From NCBI RefSeq assembly GCF_030053835.1, contig NZ_CP125655.1:1364001-1428000 (forward strand): a stretch of DNA of 64,000 nucleotides, read 5' to 3'. This document shows positions 18,492-27,860 of this stretch, in pieces (within the stretch, counting starts at the first letter, position 1; each line of letters begins with the position of its first letter). This DNA is from Cellulomonas sp. ES6 (lineage in GTDB: Bacteria > Actinomycetota > Actinomycetes > Actinomycetales > Cellulomonadaceae). The notes beneath the pieces were generated by a model that was not told where the DNA came from, searched no databases, and was given only the letters and a program-made list of their open reading frames with translations. A program made the translations under genes and the position numbers.

Positions 18492-19358
18492 TCAGCGCGG
18501 CGCGGCCCCGGTGAGCCGCGTGACGTGCAGCGTGAGGTACAGCAGCTCGTCGGCGTCGACCGTCCAGTCGAAGAGGTCCGCGAGCAGCGCCCCGATCCGC
18601 ACGGCCGAGGCGAACTGCCGCGGCTTGGAGGTCCGCACGACCGCGAGCACCTCGTCGGTGTCCCCGGTGCCGGTCGGCACCCCCGGGGCCGGCGGCTTCG
18701 GGTCCTGGCGCGCCCGGACGAACAGGAACCGCAGGTGCGTGACGAACCGCGCGACGTCCACGGCGCCCTCCTCGAACCGGATGCCGTGCTCCTCGTCGAT
18801 GATCTGCAGGATCTGCTGCAGCGCCTCGGTCATCCGCACGTACTCGCGCATGTCGTCCGAGCCGTACTGGGCGTTGACGAAGTGCATGGCGATCGGCACG
18901 GCCTCGGACGCGGGCAGCCGGACCCCGGTGCGCCGCTCGACGATCTCCAGCGCCTCGCGGCCGAACGCCAGCTCGGCGGGGTAGAGGTAGGAGAGCTCGG
19001 AGCGCAGGGGGTACTCGGTCGCGCTGCCCTCGCGGACGCGGCGGAGGGCGAACCCGATGTGGTCCGCGAGCGGGAGGAGCACCCGCGCCGTGACGTGCGG
19101 CCCGAGTCGCTCGCGCCCCGCACGCATGACCTCCTCGGACGCCGCCACGGCGTCGATGGAGATCTCCTCGACCATGGCCGCGAGCCGCTCCAGCGAGCCG
19201 ATGCCGTCGGGCACGAACGTGCGCTGCACCGCGGCGGGGTCCACCTCGTCGCCGGGCGAGGTGCGGAACCCCAGGCCCGGGCCGAGCAGGATGACCTCCG
19301 TCCCGGCGCCGTCGATCCCGAGCACGACGCTGTTGTTCAGGACCTGCTTGACGCGCAT
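18492..19358 (-). CDS. licT: BglG/LicT-family transcriptional antiterminator
   Basis: 288 residues. The N-terminal 55 residues form the CAT RNA-binding domain (MRVKQVLNNSVVLGID, GFRTSPGDEVDP); two PRD domains follow (about 70-170 and 175-285). The four phosphorylatable PRD histidines are present: H100 (LADHIGF), H159 (AMHFVNA), H208 (VTHLRF) and H278 (LTLHVT). Family members bind a RAT hairpin in nascent RNA and prevent termination when the PTS sugar is available. It is the last gene of the bgl operon, 2 bp after the glucosidase. Two RAT-like elements lie at 25091-25120 and 25259-25290 in the same locus, its probable targets. ATG 19358 is set by homology. Confidence 0.95.
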   Translation of the reverse strand: MRVKQVLNNSVVLGIDGAGTEVILLGPGLGFRTSPGDEVDPAAVQRTFVPDGIGSLERLAAMVEEISIDAVAASEEVMRAGRERLGPHVTARVLLPLADHIGFALRRVREGSATEYPLRSELSYLYPAELAFGREALEIVERRTGVRLPASEAVPIAMHFVNAQYGSDDMREYVRMTEALQQILQIIDEEHGIRFEEGAVDVARFVTHLRFLFVRARQDPKPPAPGVPTGTGDTDEVLAVVRTSKPRQFASAVRIGALLADLFDWTVDADELLYLTLHVTRLTGAAPR

Positions 19359-19360
19359 CG

Positions 19361-20779
<1,419 letters not shown>

Positions 20780-21319
20780 TCAGGCCGCGGGGGTGACGGT
20801 CAGGAGCGTCCGGCCGGCGTCGACCGGGCCGGGCGGCTCGGTCGCGACGCCGCCCAGCGTCCGGGCGTTGGTGACGACGAGCACGACCGTGGTGGGGCAG
20901 CCCGCCGCCTCGACCCCGGCGAGGTCGACCCGGGCGAGCACGTCGCCGGCCGCCACGCGGGCGCCCGCCTCGACCGCGGGCGCGAAGTGCTGCCCGTTGA
21001 GCGTGACGGTGTCGATGCCGATGTGCACCAGCACCTCGACCCCGGTGTCGGACCGCAGGCCGTACGCGTGCGGCATGGCGGTGACGACGGTGCCGGCCAG
21101 CGGGGCGACGACGGTGCCGGACGACGGCCGGACCGCCATCCCCGGGCCGAGCAGGCCGGCCGAGAACGCGGGGTCCTCGACGTCCGCCAGCGGTACGGCC
21201 ACCCCCACGACCGGCGCGCCGACCCGGACGGGTCCGAGCTCGACGGGCTGGGGTGCGGCGGCCTCGCGGCGGCGCCCCCGGCCCCAGAGGGGGCGGCGGC
21301 TCTCGTCGTTCGTGGGCAT
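20780..21319 (-). CDS. PTS glucoside-type EIIA component
   Basis: 179 residues: an Arg-rich 30-residue N-terminal extension and a Crr-type EIIA domain. Both active-site histidines are visible, H84 (AMPHAYGLRS) and H99 (VLVHIGIDTV), the latter being the one phosphorylated by HPr. It passes phosphate to EIIB of the neighbouring EIIBC. A GAAGGAG ribosome site precedes ATG 21319. It is encoded apart from EIIBC, separated by the flavoprotein gene. Confidence 0.95.
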   Translation of the reverse strand: MPTNDESRRPLWGRGRRREAAAPQPVELGPVRVGAPVVGVAVPLADVEDPAFSAGLLGPGMAVRPSSGTVVAPLAGTVVTAMPHAYGLRSDTGVEVLVHIGIDTVTLNGQHFAPAVEAGARVAAGDVLARVDLAGVEAAGCPTTVVLVVTNARTLGGVATEPPGPVDAGRTLLTVTPAA

Positions 21320-21366
21320 CGGTGCTCCTTCTCGTGGTGCGACGTGCGGGGCGGGGCGCGGGCCCG

Positions 21367-23256
21367 TCAGAGGTTCATGGCGTACGTGTGGCCCTCGAAG
21401 ACGGCGTCCATGAGGATCCGGGGCCGCACGCAGTCCCCCACCACCACCGTCTCCGGCGTGATCCCGTAGAACGACCGGGCCAGGTCGTCCCGCGCGCGCA
21501 TGCCGACGGACACGACCACGTGGTCCGCGGGCAGCGTCTCCTCGACGCCGTCGGCGTCCGCCACGACGACGGCGTCCGCCTCGATCCGCAGGCAGCGCCG
21601 GCCGAGCCTGAAGCCCAGCGTCGGGGTGCCCTCGATCTTCTGCCGCAGGGCCTCGCGGTACAGGCTGTTCCCCTGCGGCGCGTAGGTCTGCCCGATGTCG
21701 ACCATCGTCACGTCCTTGCCGCGCAGCCGGGCCAGCTCCAGCCCGATCTCGGTGCCGATGGACCCGGCGCCGACGACGACCACCCGGTCGCCGATCTCGT
21801 CCTCGCGCAGGATCGCCTCGTTCCCGGTCATGACGTGCGGCTGGTCCAGGCCGATGATCGGCGGCACCACCTCGGTCGCGCCCACGGCGACGACCAGGGC
21901 TTCCGGCCGCAGCCCGCGGACCAGGTCCGGCGTGGCGTCGACCCCGGTGCGGACGTCGACCCCGCTGGTCGCGACCTGCCGCAGCAGGTACTCCAGGTAG
22001 GCCTTGATGTCCTGCTTGTAGTGCTCGCGGGCCACGTACTGCAGCTGGCCGCCGAGCACGTCGTCCTTCTCCAGCAGCACCACCTCGTGGCCGCGCTGCG
22101 CGGCGGTGAGCGCCGCGGTGATGCCGCCGGGGCCGCCCCCGACCACGACGGTGCGCCGCGGCCGCGGCGTGAGGGTCAGCCGCCGGGGGACGAAGTCCTC
22201 GTTCCAGAAGCGCGGGTTCACCGAGCAGCCGACGTTCCGGCGGTTCGTGCTGATGTGGTAGCACTGCAGGCACCGGATGCACGGCACGATCTCGTCCGCG
22301 CGCCCCTCCTGCGCCTTGCGCGGCCAGTCCGGGTCGGCGATGAGCGGTCGGCCGAGCGCGACCATGTCGACGACGCCCGACGCGATGAGGTTCTCGGCCT
22401 CGTCCGGCGTCATGATCGCGCCGACGACGCTGACCGGGATCTGCACCTCGGACTTCACCCGCGCCGCCCACGGCGCGTTCGGCATGTGCTCCTCGAAGTT
22501 CGTGGTCGCCATGTGCACGTTGCCCTCGACCCCGATGTCCACCCCGGCGGAGATCTGCACGGTGTCGATGAACGGCTCGGCGAGCCGGATGAACGCCAGC
22601 GTGTCCTCGAACGAGATGGAGCCCTCCACCCACTCCACGGCGCTGATCCGCATGTCCACCGGGAAGTCCGGGCCGACGGCGGCGCGCACCGCCTGCAGGA
22701 TCGCCAGCGGGAACCGTGCCCGGTTCTCCAGCGACCCGCCGTACCCGTCGGTCCGGGAGTTCGACCGCGGGGACAGGAACTGCGCCGGCAGCCAGCCGTG
22801 CCCGAAGTGCAGGAACACCATGTCGAAGCCCAGGTCACGGGCGTTGCGGGCCGCGCGGGCCCACAGCTCGAGCACCTCGGCCATGTCGTCCTCGGTCATG
22901 CCGCGGACCTCCACGCCGTCCTCCCGGACGTACGAGACGGGACCCCGGGCGAAGTCGGCGACCCGGGCGTGCCGGCCGCCGTGGAAGATCTCGATCGACG
23001 CCTTCGCGCCGGCCTGGTGCGCCTTGAGCACGCGGCGGCGGGTCTCCTCGACCTCGTACTTCGCGAACGCGTCGGGCTCGTGCGGGCTCGCGTACGAGGA
23101 CCGACCGGGCTCGACGATCGCGTGCCCGGTGATCACGATGCCCGCGCCGCCGAGCGCCTTGTCCTCGAAGAAGTCCCCCGTGGGGGTCGCCACGATGCGG
23201 TTCTTGGTGGTCACCCGGTTGATGCGCAGGGGCGAGAACAGGTGCGGGAAATCCAT
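21367..23256 (-). CDS. FMN/FAD/4Fe-4S enoate reductase-like oxidoreductase (OYE-NemA/FadH type)
   Basis: 629 residues, same architecture as 2,4-dienoyl-CoA reductase and clostridial enoate reductase. An N-terminal OYE-type TIM barrel (1-330: FSPLRINRVTTKNRIV, HFGHGWLPAQFLSP, NSRTDGYGGSLENRARF) is followed by a 4Fe-4S motif CIRCLQC plus a later Cys in VGCSVNP (around 325-347), then FAD and NAD(P)H Rossmann domains (VVVGGGPGGITAA; VVVVGAGSIGTEIG). It should reduce an activated C=C bond. Its place inside a beta-glucoside PTS operon suggests it acts on an unsaturated aglycone released by the glucosidase. It lies 81 bp after EIIBC and 47 bp before EIIA. A paralogue is at 59300-61387. Confidence 0.9.
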   Translation of the reverse strand: MDFPHLFSPLRINRVTTKNRIVATPTGDFFEDKALGGAGIVITGHAIVEPGRSSYASPHEPDAFAKYEVEETRRRVLKAHQAGAKASIEIFHGGRHARVADFARGPVSYVREDGVEVRGMTEDDMAEVLELWARAARNARDLGFDMVFLHFGHGWLPAQFLSPRSNSRTDGYGGSLENRARFPLAILQAVRAAVGPDFPVDMRISAVEWVEGSISFEDTLAFIRLAEPFIDTVQISAGVDIGVEGNVHMATTNFEEHMPNAPWAARVKSEVQIPVSVVGAIMTPDEAENLIASGVVDMVALGRPLIADPDWPRKAQEGRADEIVPCIRCLQCYHISTNRRNVGCSVNPRFWNEDFVPRRLTLTPRPRRTVVVGGGPGGITAALTAAQRGHEVVLLEKDDVLGGQLQYVAREHYKQDIKAYLEYLLRQVATSGVDVRTGVDATPDLVRGLRPEALVVAVGATEVVPPIIGLDQPHVMTGNEAILREDEIGDRVVVVGAGSIGTEIGLELARLRGKDVTMVDIGQTYAPQGNSLYREALRQKIEGTPTLGFRLGRRCLRIEADAVVVADADGVEETLPADHVVVSVGMRARDDLARSFYGITPETVVVGDCVRPRILMDAVFEGHTYAMNL

Positions 23257-23337
23257 GGGGGCCTTCCGGGTCGTGCGTGGGGGGCGACGTGCGGGGCACG
23301 GCGGTGGGGAGACGGGGTCCCCACCGCCGTGCCTGCT

Positions 23338-24768
23338 TCAGCGGGCCGCGGCGGGCTCCGCGGCCACGGCGGGGACGGCTCCGTCCGCCGCCGCACCGGC
23401 GGACCGGGAACGCCCTCGCCGGTCGAGCAGGAGCGTCACGACGAACGCCACGGCGATCGTGCAGAAGACCGCCAGGAAGTAGGGGACGGCCCGCGGGGAC
23501 GACAGGAAGGCCGGTGCCCCGAGCACACCCGTGAACGCGAACGCGGTGATGTACACGTCGAACAGCCCGCACACGAGGCCGCCGACGAGACCACCGGCGA
23601 GCACCCCGACGAAGTACTTCTTGCTCTTGACGAGCACGCCGTAGATGCCGGGCTCGGTGATGCCGGCGATGCCGTTGACGAACGCCGCGGACCCGGCGAC
23701 GGCCCGGGTCTGCCGGTCCCTCGACAGCACCAGGACGGCCAGCAGCACGCCGAGCACCGCGTAGTTGCCCATGCCGCCCGCCGCGAGCGAGTACTCCCTG
23801 CCCTGGTCCGCGAGGATGCCGAGCTGCAGCGGCAGCACCAGCCAGTGCGCACCCAGCATGATGACGAACACGAACAGCGCGCCGAAGATCATGCTCATCA
23901 CGACCGGGTACTGGACGAGCCAGTCGTAGCCGGTGGCCACACCGTTCGCGATCGCGAAGCCGATCGGCCCGAAGACCAGCAGCATGAGCGGCACCATGAC
24001 GACGAGGGAGATCACGGGCACCAGGAGCAGGTGCGTGAGCTGCGGCAGGACCCGCTTCAGCGCGCGCTCCAGGTAGGAGAACGCCCACATCCCGATGATG
24101 ATCGGGATCACCGTGTTGGCGAACGACTGGCCGACGAACGGGATGCCGAGGAAGTCGAGGCGCTCCCCGGTGACGTTGATCGCGGTCAGGCTGGGCTCCA
24201 TCAGGGCCGCGCCGATCGTCGCCCCGACGTAGGGGTTGGCGCCGAACTGCCGGGCCGCCGTGAACGCCAGGAGGACCGGGAAGAAGTACAGCATCGCGTT
24301 GCCGGCGGCGGACAGGATCGCGTACGTGTTCGAGGTGTCGGCGATCCAGCCGAACTGCAGGCAGAGGGCGAGCAGGCCCTTGATGATGCCGACGGACGCG
24401 AGCACCGGGATGTAGGGGGTGAAGATCGCCGAGATGGTCGCGAGGACGCGGTCCAGCCACGAACCCCGCGCGACGTCGGGCCCGGGCGTACCCGGTCCCG
24501 GCCGGGTGGCGGCCTGCTCCCCGGGCACTCCCGGGACGGCGGCGACGGCCTTGTAGGCGTCGGGGACGCCGGGTCCGACGATCACCTGGAACTGGCCCTG
24601 GGACTCCAGGACCCCGACCGCCTCGGGGCGCGCCTCGATGCGGGCCCGGTCGACCTTGGCCGGGTCGACCAGCTGGAACCGCAGGCGGGTCGCGCAGTGC
24701 GTGACCTGCCTGATGTTGTCGGGGCCACCCACTGCGTCGACGGTGACGCGAGCGAACTCGGTGTACAT
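23338..24768 (-). CDS. bglF: PTS beta-glucoside-type EIIBC component
   Basis: 476 residues. EIIB domain at 1-80 with phosphorylated Cys25 (QVTHCATRLRF), a linker, then the EIIC membrane domain with about ten TM segments (FTPYIPVLASVGIIKGLLA; NGIAGITEPGIYGVL, the sugar-binding region with the conserved GITEP). It transports and phosphorylates a beta-glucoside; EIIA is supplied separately. ATG 24768 with AGAGGA 7 nt upstream is preferred to the start 27 nt upstream. It is the first gene of the bgl operon, with a leader of over 300 nt containing a RAT element. Confidence 0.95.
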   Translation of the reverse strand: MYTEFARVTVDAVGGPDNIRQVTHCATRLRFQLVDPAKVDRARIEARPEAVGVLESQGQFQVIVGPGVPDAYKAVAAVPGVPGEQAATRPGPGTPGPDVARGSWLDRVLATISAIFTPYIPVLASVGIIKGLLALCLQFGWIADTSNTYAILSAAGNAMLYFFPVLLAFTAARQFGANPYVGATIGAALMEPSLTAINVTGERLDFLGIPFVGQSFANTVIPIIIGMWAFSYLERALKRVLPQLTHLLLVPVISLVVMVPLMLLVFGPIGFAIANGVATGYDWLVQYPVVMSMIFGALFVFVIMLGAHWLVLPLQLGILADQGREYSLAAGGMGNYAVLGVLLAVLVLSRDRQTRAVAGSAAFVNGIAGITEPGIYGVLVKSKKYFVGVLAGGLVGGLVCGLFDVYITAFAFTGVLGAPAFLSSPRAVPYFLAVFCTIAVAFVVTLLLDRRGRSRSAGAAADGAVPAVAAEPAAAR

Positions 24769-25054
24769 GGCGCTTCCTCTCCCGGGCCGCTGCACCGCGG
24801 ACCGGATACGGCTCGGCAGGGGCCGAGACCTGGACGGGCGACTGCTCCGTCGCAGTCAGACGCCGGCGCACGGGACGGACGGCGGCCTCGGCGACCGCAG
24901 GCGGGGGCTGCCTGCGGCGCGTCGACCGCCCGGGTACGGAGGAACGAGGCGTCGCGCCGTCGGCCACCGCCTGGTGGCTCGGGGCGAGGGGCCACGTCGT
25001 CCCCTCCGGGGACCTGGGACCGTCCGTCCGGTCCGGTCGCGGGGAGGCGATGCG

Positions 25055-25087
25055 GACCCGGACGCACGGACCACCGTGCGCCGGGCC
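25055..25087 (-). terminator. GC-rich hairpin after the bgl RAT element
   Basis: Read on the minus strand, GGCCCGG-CGCACGG pairs through a TGGT loop with CCGTGCG-CCGGGTC, a 14-bp stem with one bulged T. It starts 3 nt after the RAT element. No U-run follows, so factor-dependent or weak termination is possible. Confidence 0.55.
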
Positions 25088-25090
25088 ACC

Positions 25091-25120
25091 GATCTTGCCT
25101 CCGCGAGGAGTAACAACCCT
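25091..25120 (-). promoter_or_regulatory. RAT (ribonucleic antiterminator) for bgl operon
   Basis: On the minus strand it reads GGGTTGTTACT, a short variable part, then GGAGGCAAGATC. This matches the LicT/BglG RAT pattern (GGATTGTTACT...GCAGGCAAAACC), including the two asymmetric internal loops flanked by a short stem. It lies upstream of EIIBC. The mirror element at 25259 shares GGGTTGTTACT and AGGCAAGA. Confidence 0.85.
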
Positions 25121-25190
25121 GTGGCCGTGGATGAAGCGTGTGCTTCGGGCGGCAGCATGCCCCTGTCGCGGCAGGGAGCGCAAGTAGCGG

Positions 25191-25210
25191 CTCCGGGCGG
25201 CCGCCCGGAG
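25191..25210. promoter_or_regulatory. Perfect 20-bp palindrome in the divergent control region
   Basis: CTCCGGGCGG joined directly to its complement CCGCCCGGAG, midway between the two RAT elements. It could be an operator for a dimeric regulator acting on both promoters, or just a GC-rich palindrome; no match to a known site is claimed. Confidence 0.5.
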
Positions 25211-25218
25211 CACAGGGT

Positions 25219-25248
25219 TTGACGCCACGCACCCCCTCGCCGTAGAAC
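25219..25248 (+). promoter_or_regulatory. Promoter of ptsHI
   Basis: TTGACG (25219-25224) and TAGAAC (25243-25248), spaced 18 bp, close to the housekeeping sigma consensus. Transcription would start at about 25255-25258, immediately ahead of the RAT element, which fits RAT elements near transcript 5' ends. Confidence 0.75.
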
Positions 25249-25258
25249 TGGGCGCACC

Positions 25259-25290
25259 AGGGTTGTTACTGAGCGGTTCAGGCAAGACCT
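25259..25290 (+). promoter_or_regulatory. RAT element for ptsHI
   Basis: AGGGTTGTTACTGAGCGGTT followed by CAGGCAAGACCT, an excellent match to LicT-type RAT sequences. Its last 5 nt (25286-25290) form the first part of the terminator stem, so folding as RAT and folding as terminator are mutually exclusive, the standard antitermination switch. Confidence 0.9.
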
Positions 25291-25330
25291 GAGGCACCGG
25301 CACCACGTCGGACGCCTCGGGTCTTTTTTG
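25286..25330 (+). terminator. Rho-independent terminator overlapping the ptsHI RAT
   Basis: GACCTGAGGC (25286-25295) pairs with GCCTCGGGTC (25314-25323) through Watson-Crick and one G-U pair, followed by six T (25324-25329). T-runs are rare in this GC-rich sequence, so this is a strong functional signal. Confidence 0.9.
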
Positions 25331-25381
25331 TTGCCCTGGGTCGTCGCCCACCGCCGGGCGTCGGACGAGAAAGGGATCTCC

Positions 25382-25660
25382 ATGCCTCACCGTCGAGCGC
25401 GCATCGCGACCGCCACCGGCCTGCACGCCCGCCCCGCGTCCGTCCTCACCCGCGCCGCCGCCGACGGCGGGCACGCGGTCCAGATCGGCCGCGACGGCGA
25501 GCCCGCCGTCGACGCCGCGAGCATCCTGTCGGTGATGGGCCTGAAGCTGCAGCACGGCGAGGAGGTCGTGCTGTCCGCGGACTCCGCCGACGCCGAGCCG
25601 CTGCTGGACGAGCTGGCCGCGCTGCTGGCGTCCGACCTCGACCTGGTCGGTCAGGCATGA
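25382..25660 (+). CDS. ptsH: PTS phosphocarrier HPr
   Basis: 92 residues, standard HPr size. Phosphorylated His15 lies in ATGLHARPAS; the regulatory Ser region is ASILSVMGLKL (Ser47). HPr carries phosphate from EI to EIIA and, via LicT PRD domains, to the antiterminator. ATG 25382 with an AAAGGGA ribosome site; the stop overlaps the ptsI start (ATGA). Transcription appears to be controlled by the RAT/terminator 55-120 bp upstream, so HPr synthesis may be induced by the glucoside. Confidence 0.96.
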   Translation: MPHRRARIATATGLHARPASVLTRAAADGGHAVQIGRDGEPAVDAASILSVMGLKLQHGEEVVLSADSADAEPLLDELAALLASDLDLVGQA

Positions 25661-27378
25661 GCGCCGCCGGCACCGGGCGCACGGCGGACGGCGTGCTGCG
25701 CGGCATCGGCGTCGGCCGCGGCTGCGCGGTCGCCCCGGTGGCGCTGGTCGCCCCCGCGCCGCAGGTCCCGGCCGACGAGCCCGCGCCCGCCGACCCGGCC
25801 GCCGCCGAGTCCCGGCTGCGCGCCGTGCTCGGGGAGGTCGGCGACGACCTGCGCGCCCGCGCCGCCGCGACCGGCAACGAGGACCTGCGCCACATGCTGG
25901 AGGCCGCCGCGACGATGGCCGGCGACCCGGCGCTCGCCGCGGAGGCCGCCCGGCTGGTGCACGCCGGCCACGGCCCCGCCACCGCCGTCGACCAGGCCGT
26001 CGAGGGCTTCGCGGCCGCGTTCACCGCCGCGGGCGGGGACCTCGCCGAGCGCGCGACGGACCTGCGCAGCGTCCGGCACCGCGCGGTCGCCCGGCTGCTC
26101 GGCGTGCCCGAGCCCGGGCTCGCGCCGCTGGACGGCCCGGCCGTCGTCGTCGCGGAGGACCTCTCCCCCGCCGACACCGCGGCGCTGGACCTGACGAAGG
26201 TCGCGGCGATCGTCACGGAGCTCGGCGGCCCGACGTCCCACACCGCGATCGTGGCGGGACAGCTCGGGCTGCCGTGCGTCGTGCGCGTCGCCGGCGCGAC
26301 CGCCCTGGCGTCCGGCACCCCGGTGCTCGTCGACGCCGCCGCCGGCACCGTCGAGCCCGACCCGTCGCCGGAGGCGGTCGCCGTCGTGGAGCGCCGGGCT
26401 GCCGCGGAGGAGGAGATCCGCGCCGTCGACGGCCCCGGGGCCACCGCCGACGGCCACGCCCTGCCGCTGCTCGCGAACGTCGGCACGCCCGCCGACGCCC
26501 GCGACGCCGCGCCCCGCAGCGAGGGCGTCGGCCTGTTCCGCACCGAGGTGCTGTTCCTCGACGCGCGCACCGAGCCGACCGTCGCCGCGCAGCAGTCCGC
26601 GTACGCCGAGGTCGTCGAGGCGTACGCCGGCCGCAAGGTCGTCATCCGCACCCTCGACGCGGGCGCCGACAAGCCGCTGGCCTTCGCCACCCAGCCCGAC
26701 GAGGAGAACCCCGCGCTCGGCGTGCGCGGCTACCGCCTGGTGCGCAGCGTGCCGGGCGTCGTCGAGCGGCAGCTCGAGGCCCTGGGAGCGGTCGTCCGGG
26801 CCCTGCCCGCCGAGCGGCGCGCGGACGTCTGGGTGATGGCGCCGATGATCGCCACCCCGGCGGAGGCCCGCGCGTTCGCGACCGCCGCCCGCGCCGCCGG
26901 CGTCGAGAAGGTCGGCGTCATGGTCGAGGTCCCGGCCGCCGCCCTGCGCGCCGAGGCGATCCTCGCGGAGGTCGACTTCGTGTCCCTCGGCACCAACGAC
27001 CTCGCGCAGTACACGATGGCGGCGGACCGGCTGCGCGGCGAGCTCGCCGACCTGCTGGACCCGTGGCAGCCCGCGGTGCTCGACCTCGTGGCGGCGACCG
27101 CCCGCGCGGGCTCGGCGCTCGGCAAGCCGGTCGGCGTGTGCGGCGAGTCGGCCTCCGACCCGCTCATGGCCCTCGTGCTCGCGGGGCTCGGCATCACGTC
27201 GCTGTCGATGGCCGCCGGCCGGGTGCCCGCCGCGCGGTACGCGCTGCGCGCCCACACCCTCGACCGGTGCCGGGCGATGGCGGACGCCGCGCTGGCCGCG
27301 CCGGACGCCGCCGCGGGCCGGGCGGCGGTGCGGGAGCTGCTCGACGCCGACGCGGCGCGGGTGCTGCTCGGGGAGTGA
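25657..27378 (+). CDS. ptsI: PTS enzyme I (phosphoenolpyruvate-protein phosphotransferase)
   Basis: 573 residues, full length. N-terminal HPr-binding helical domain, the swivelling phosphohistidine domain with GGPTSHTAIVAGQLG (His195), then the PEP-binding barrel with EGVGLFRTEVLFLDAR, RTLDAGADKPL, GVMVEVPAAAL, SLGTNDLAQYTMAADR and GVCGESASD. It takes phosphate from PEP and passes it to HPr. It is coupled to ptsH by a 4-bp overlap. Confidence 0.97.
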   Translation: MSAAGTGRTADGVLRGIGVGRGCAVAPVALVAPAPQVPADEPAPADPAAAESRLRAVLGEVGDDLRARAAATGNEDLRHMLEAAATMAGDPALAAEAARLVHAGHGPATAVDQAVEGFAAAFTAAGGDLAERATDLRSVRHRAVARLLGVPEPGLAPLDGPAVVVAEDLSPADTAALDLTKVAAIVTELGGPTSHTAIVAGQLGLPCVVRVAGATALASGTPVLVDAAAGTVEPDPSPEAVAVVERRAAAEEEIRAVDGPGATADGHALPLLANVGTPADARDAAPRSEGVGLFRTEVLFLDARTEPTVAAQQSAYAEVVEAYAGRKVVIRTLDAGADKPLAFATQPDEENPALGVRGYRLVRSVPGVVERQLEALGAVVRALPAERRADVWVMAPMIATPAEARAFATAARAAGVEKVGVMVEVPAAALRAEAILAEVDFVSLGTNDLAQYTMAADRLRGELADLLDPWQPAVLDLVAATARAGSALGKPVGVCGESASDPLMALVLAGLGITSLSMAAGRVPAARYALRAHTLDRCRAMADAALAAPDAAAGRAAVRELLDADAARVLLGE

Positions 27379-27434
27379 CGGACCGCCGGGTCGGGCGCCG
27401 CCGTGCGCCCGGCCCGGCGTACCCGAGCCGGGCG

Positions 27435-27440
27435 TACGCT
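27435..27440 (+). promoter_or_regulatory. Likely -10 element of the small Cys protein gene
   Basis: TACGCT, fitting TANNNT, 43 bp before the ATG at 27484; no clear -35. A GGCGTAC direct repeat brackets it. Confidence 0.4.
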
Positions 27441-27483
27441 CGCCACGGGGTCGCGGCCCGTGCGCGCCCACGAAGGAGCCGCC

Positions 27484-27657
27484 ATGGGACACCCCGTCCC
27501 GAAGTGCCCGATCCGGCCGGGTGACGCCTGCACCCTGTGCTTCCCCGGGGCGGACGGCCCGCAGAACTGCGGGCTCGTCTGGCTGGTGATGGACGACGAG
27601 GAGCAGCGCGAGGAGCTGCACGAGCGGACCGTCGCCCGGCGCGCCGCGCCGCGCTGA
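27484..27657 (+). CDS. Small conserved cysteine-containing protein of unknown function
   Basis: 57 residues, three cysteines: KCPIRPGDACTLCFPG and then NCGLVW. ATG 27484 is preceded by GAAGGAG at ideal spacing, so it is a genuine small gene. It resembles the short actinobacterial proteins grouped as DUF6767 (from memory, not checked). The Cys pattern C-x7-C-x2-C followed by a later Cys could bind a metal. It lies between ptsI and tRNA-Gln; no functional link is evident. Confidence 0.75.
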   Translation: MGHPVPKCPIRPGDACTLCFPGADGPQNCGLVWLVMDDEEQREELHERTVARRAAPR

Positions 27658-27682
27658 CCCCGGGCGGGCGGGTTGGGCTGGG

Positions 27683-27754
27683 CTCCGCCCCCAGGATTCG
27701 AACCCGGACCGCAAGGCTCCAAAGGCCTGCGTGCTGCCGTTACACCAGGGCGGA
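27683..27754 (-). tRNA. tRNA-Gln (anticodon UUG)
   Basis: 72 nt on the minus strand. Acceptor stem TCCGCCC pairs with GGGCGGA; T-arm CCGGGTTCGAATCCTGG; anticodon loop CTTTGGA gives UUG (reads CAA, and CAG by wobble). The anticodon stem has four good pairs and a terminal mismatch. The 3' CCA is not encoded: after discriminator G the sequence is CCCAG. Confidence 0.92.
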
Positions 27755-27848
27755 CCGCGGGCCGCCCGGCGGGCACCCGCGTCGGCCGCCAGTCTGCCAG
27801 GCGCCGACGTCGCGCGACGCACCACCCGCGGGCGGGCGCCGGGCCTGA

Positions 27849-27854
27849 CAGGAT
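27849..27854 (+). promoter_or_regulatory. -10 element of leaderless tetR transcript
   Basis: CAGGAT, 6 nt before the ATG at 27861; one base off TANNNT. No ribosome site lies between. Confidence 0.45.
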
Positions 27855-27860
27855 GGCCGG

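Larger units (their letters stand above)
24769..25381. other. 613-bp divergent control region of bgl operon and ptsHI
   Basis: No gene. From the minus-strand side it holds a long EIIBC leader (24769-25054, nothing recognised), a hairpin and RAT element for bgl, a central perfect palindrome, then the ptsH promoter, RAT and terminator on the plus strand. The layout is mirror-like: each transcript begins close to its own RAT. Confidence 0.8.
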
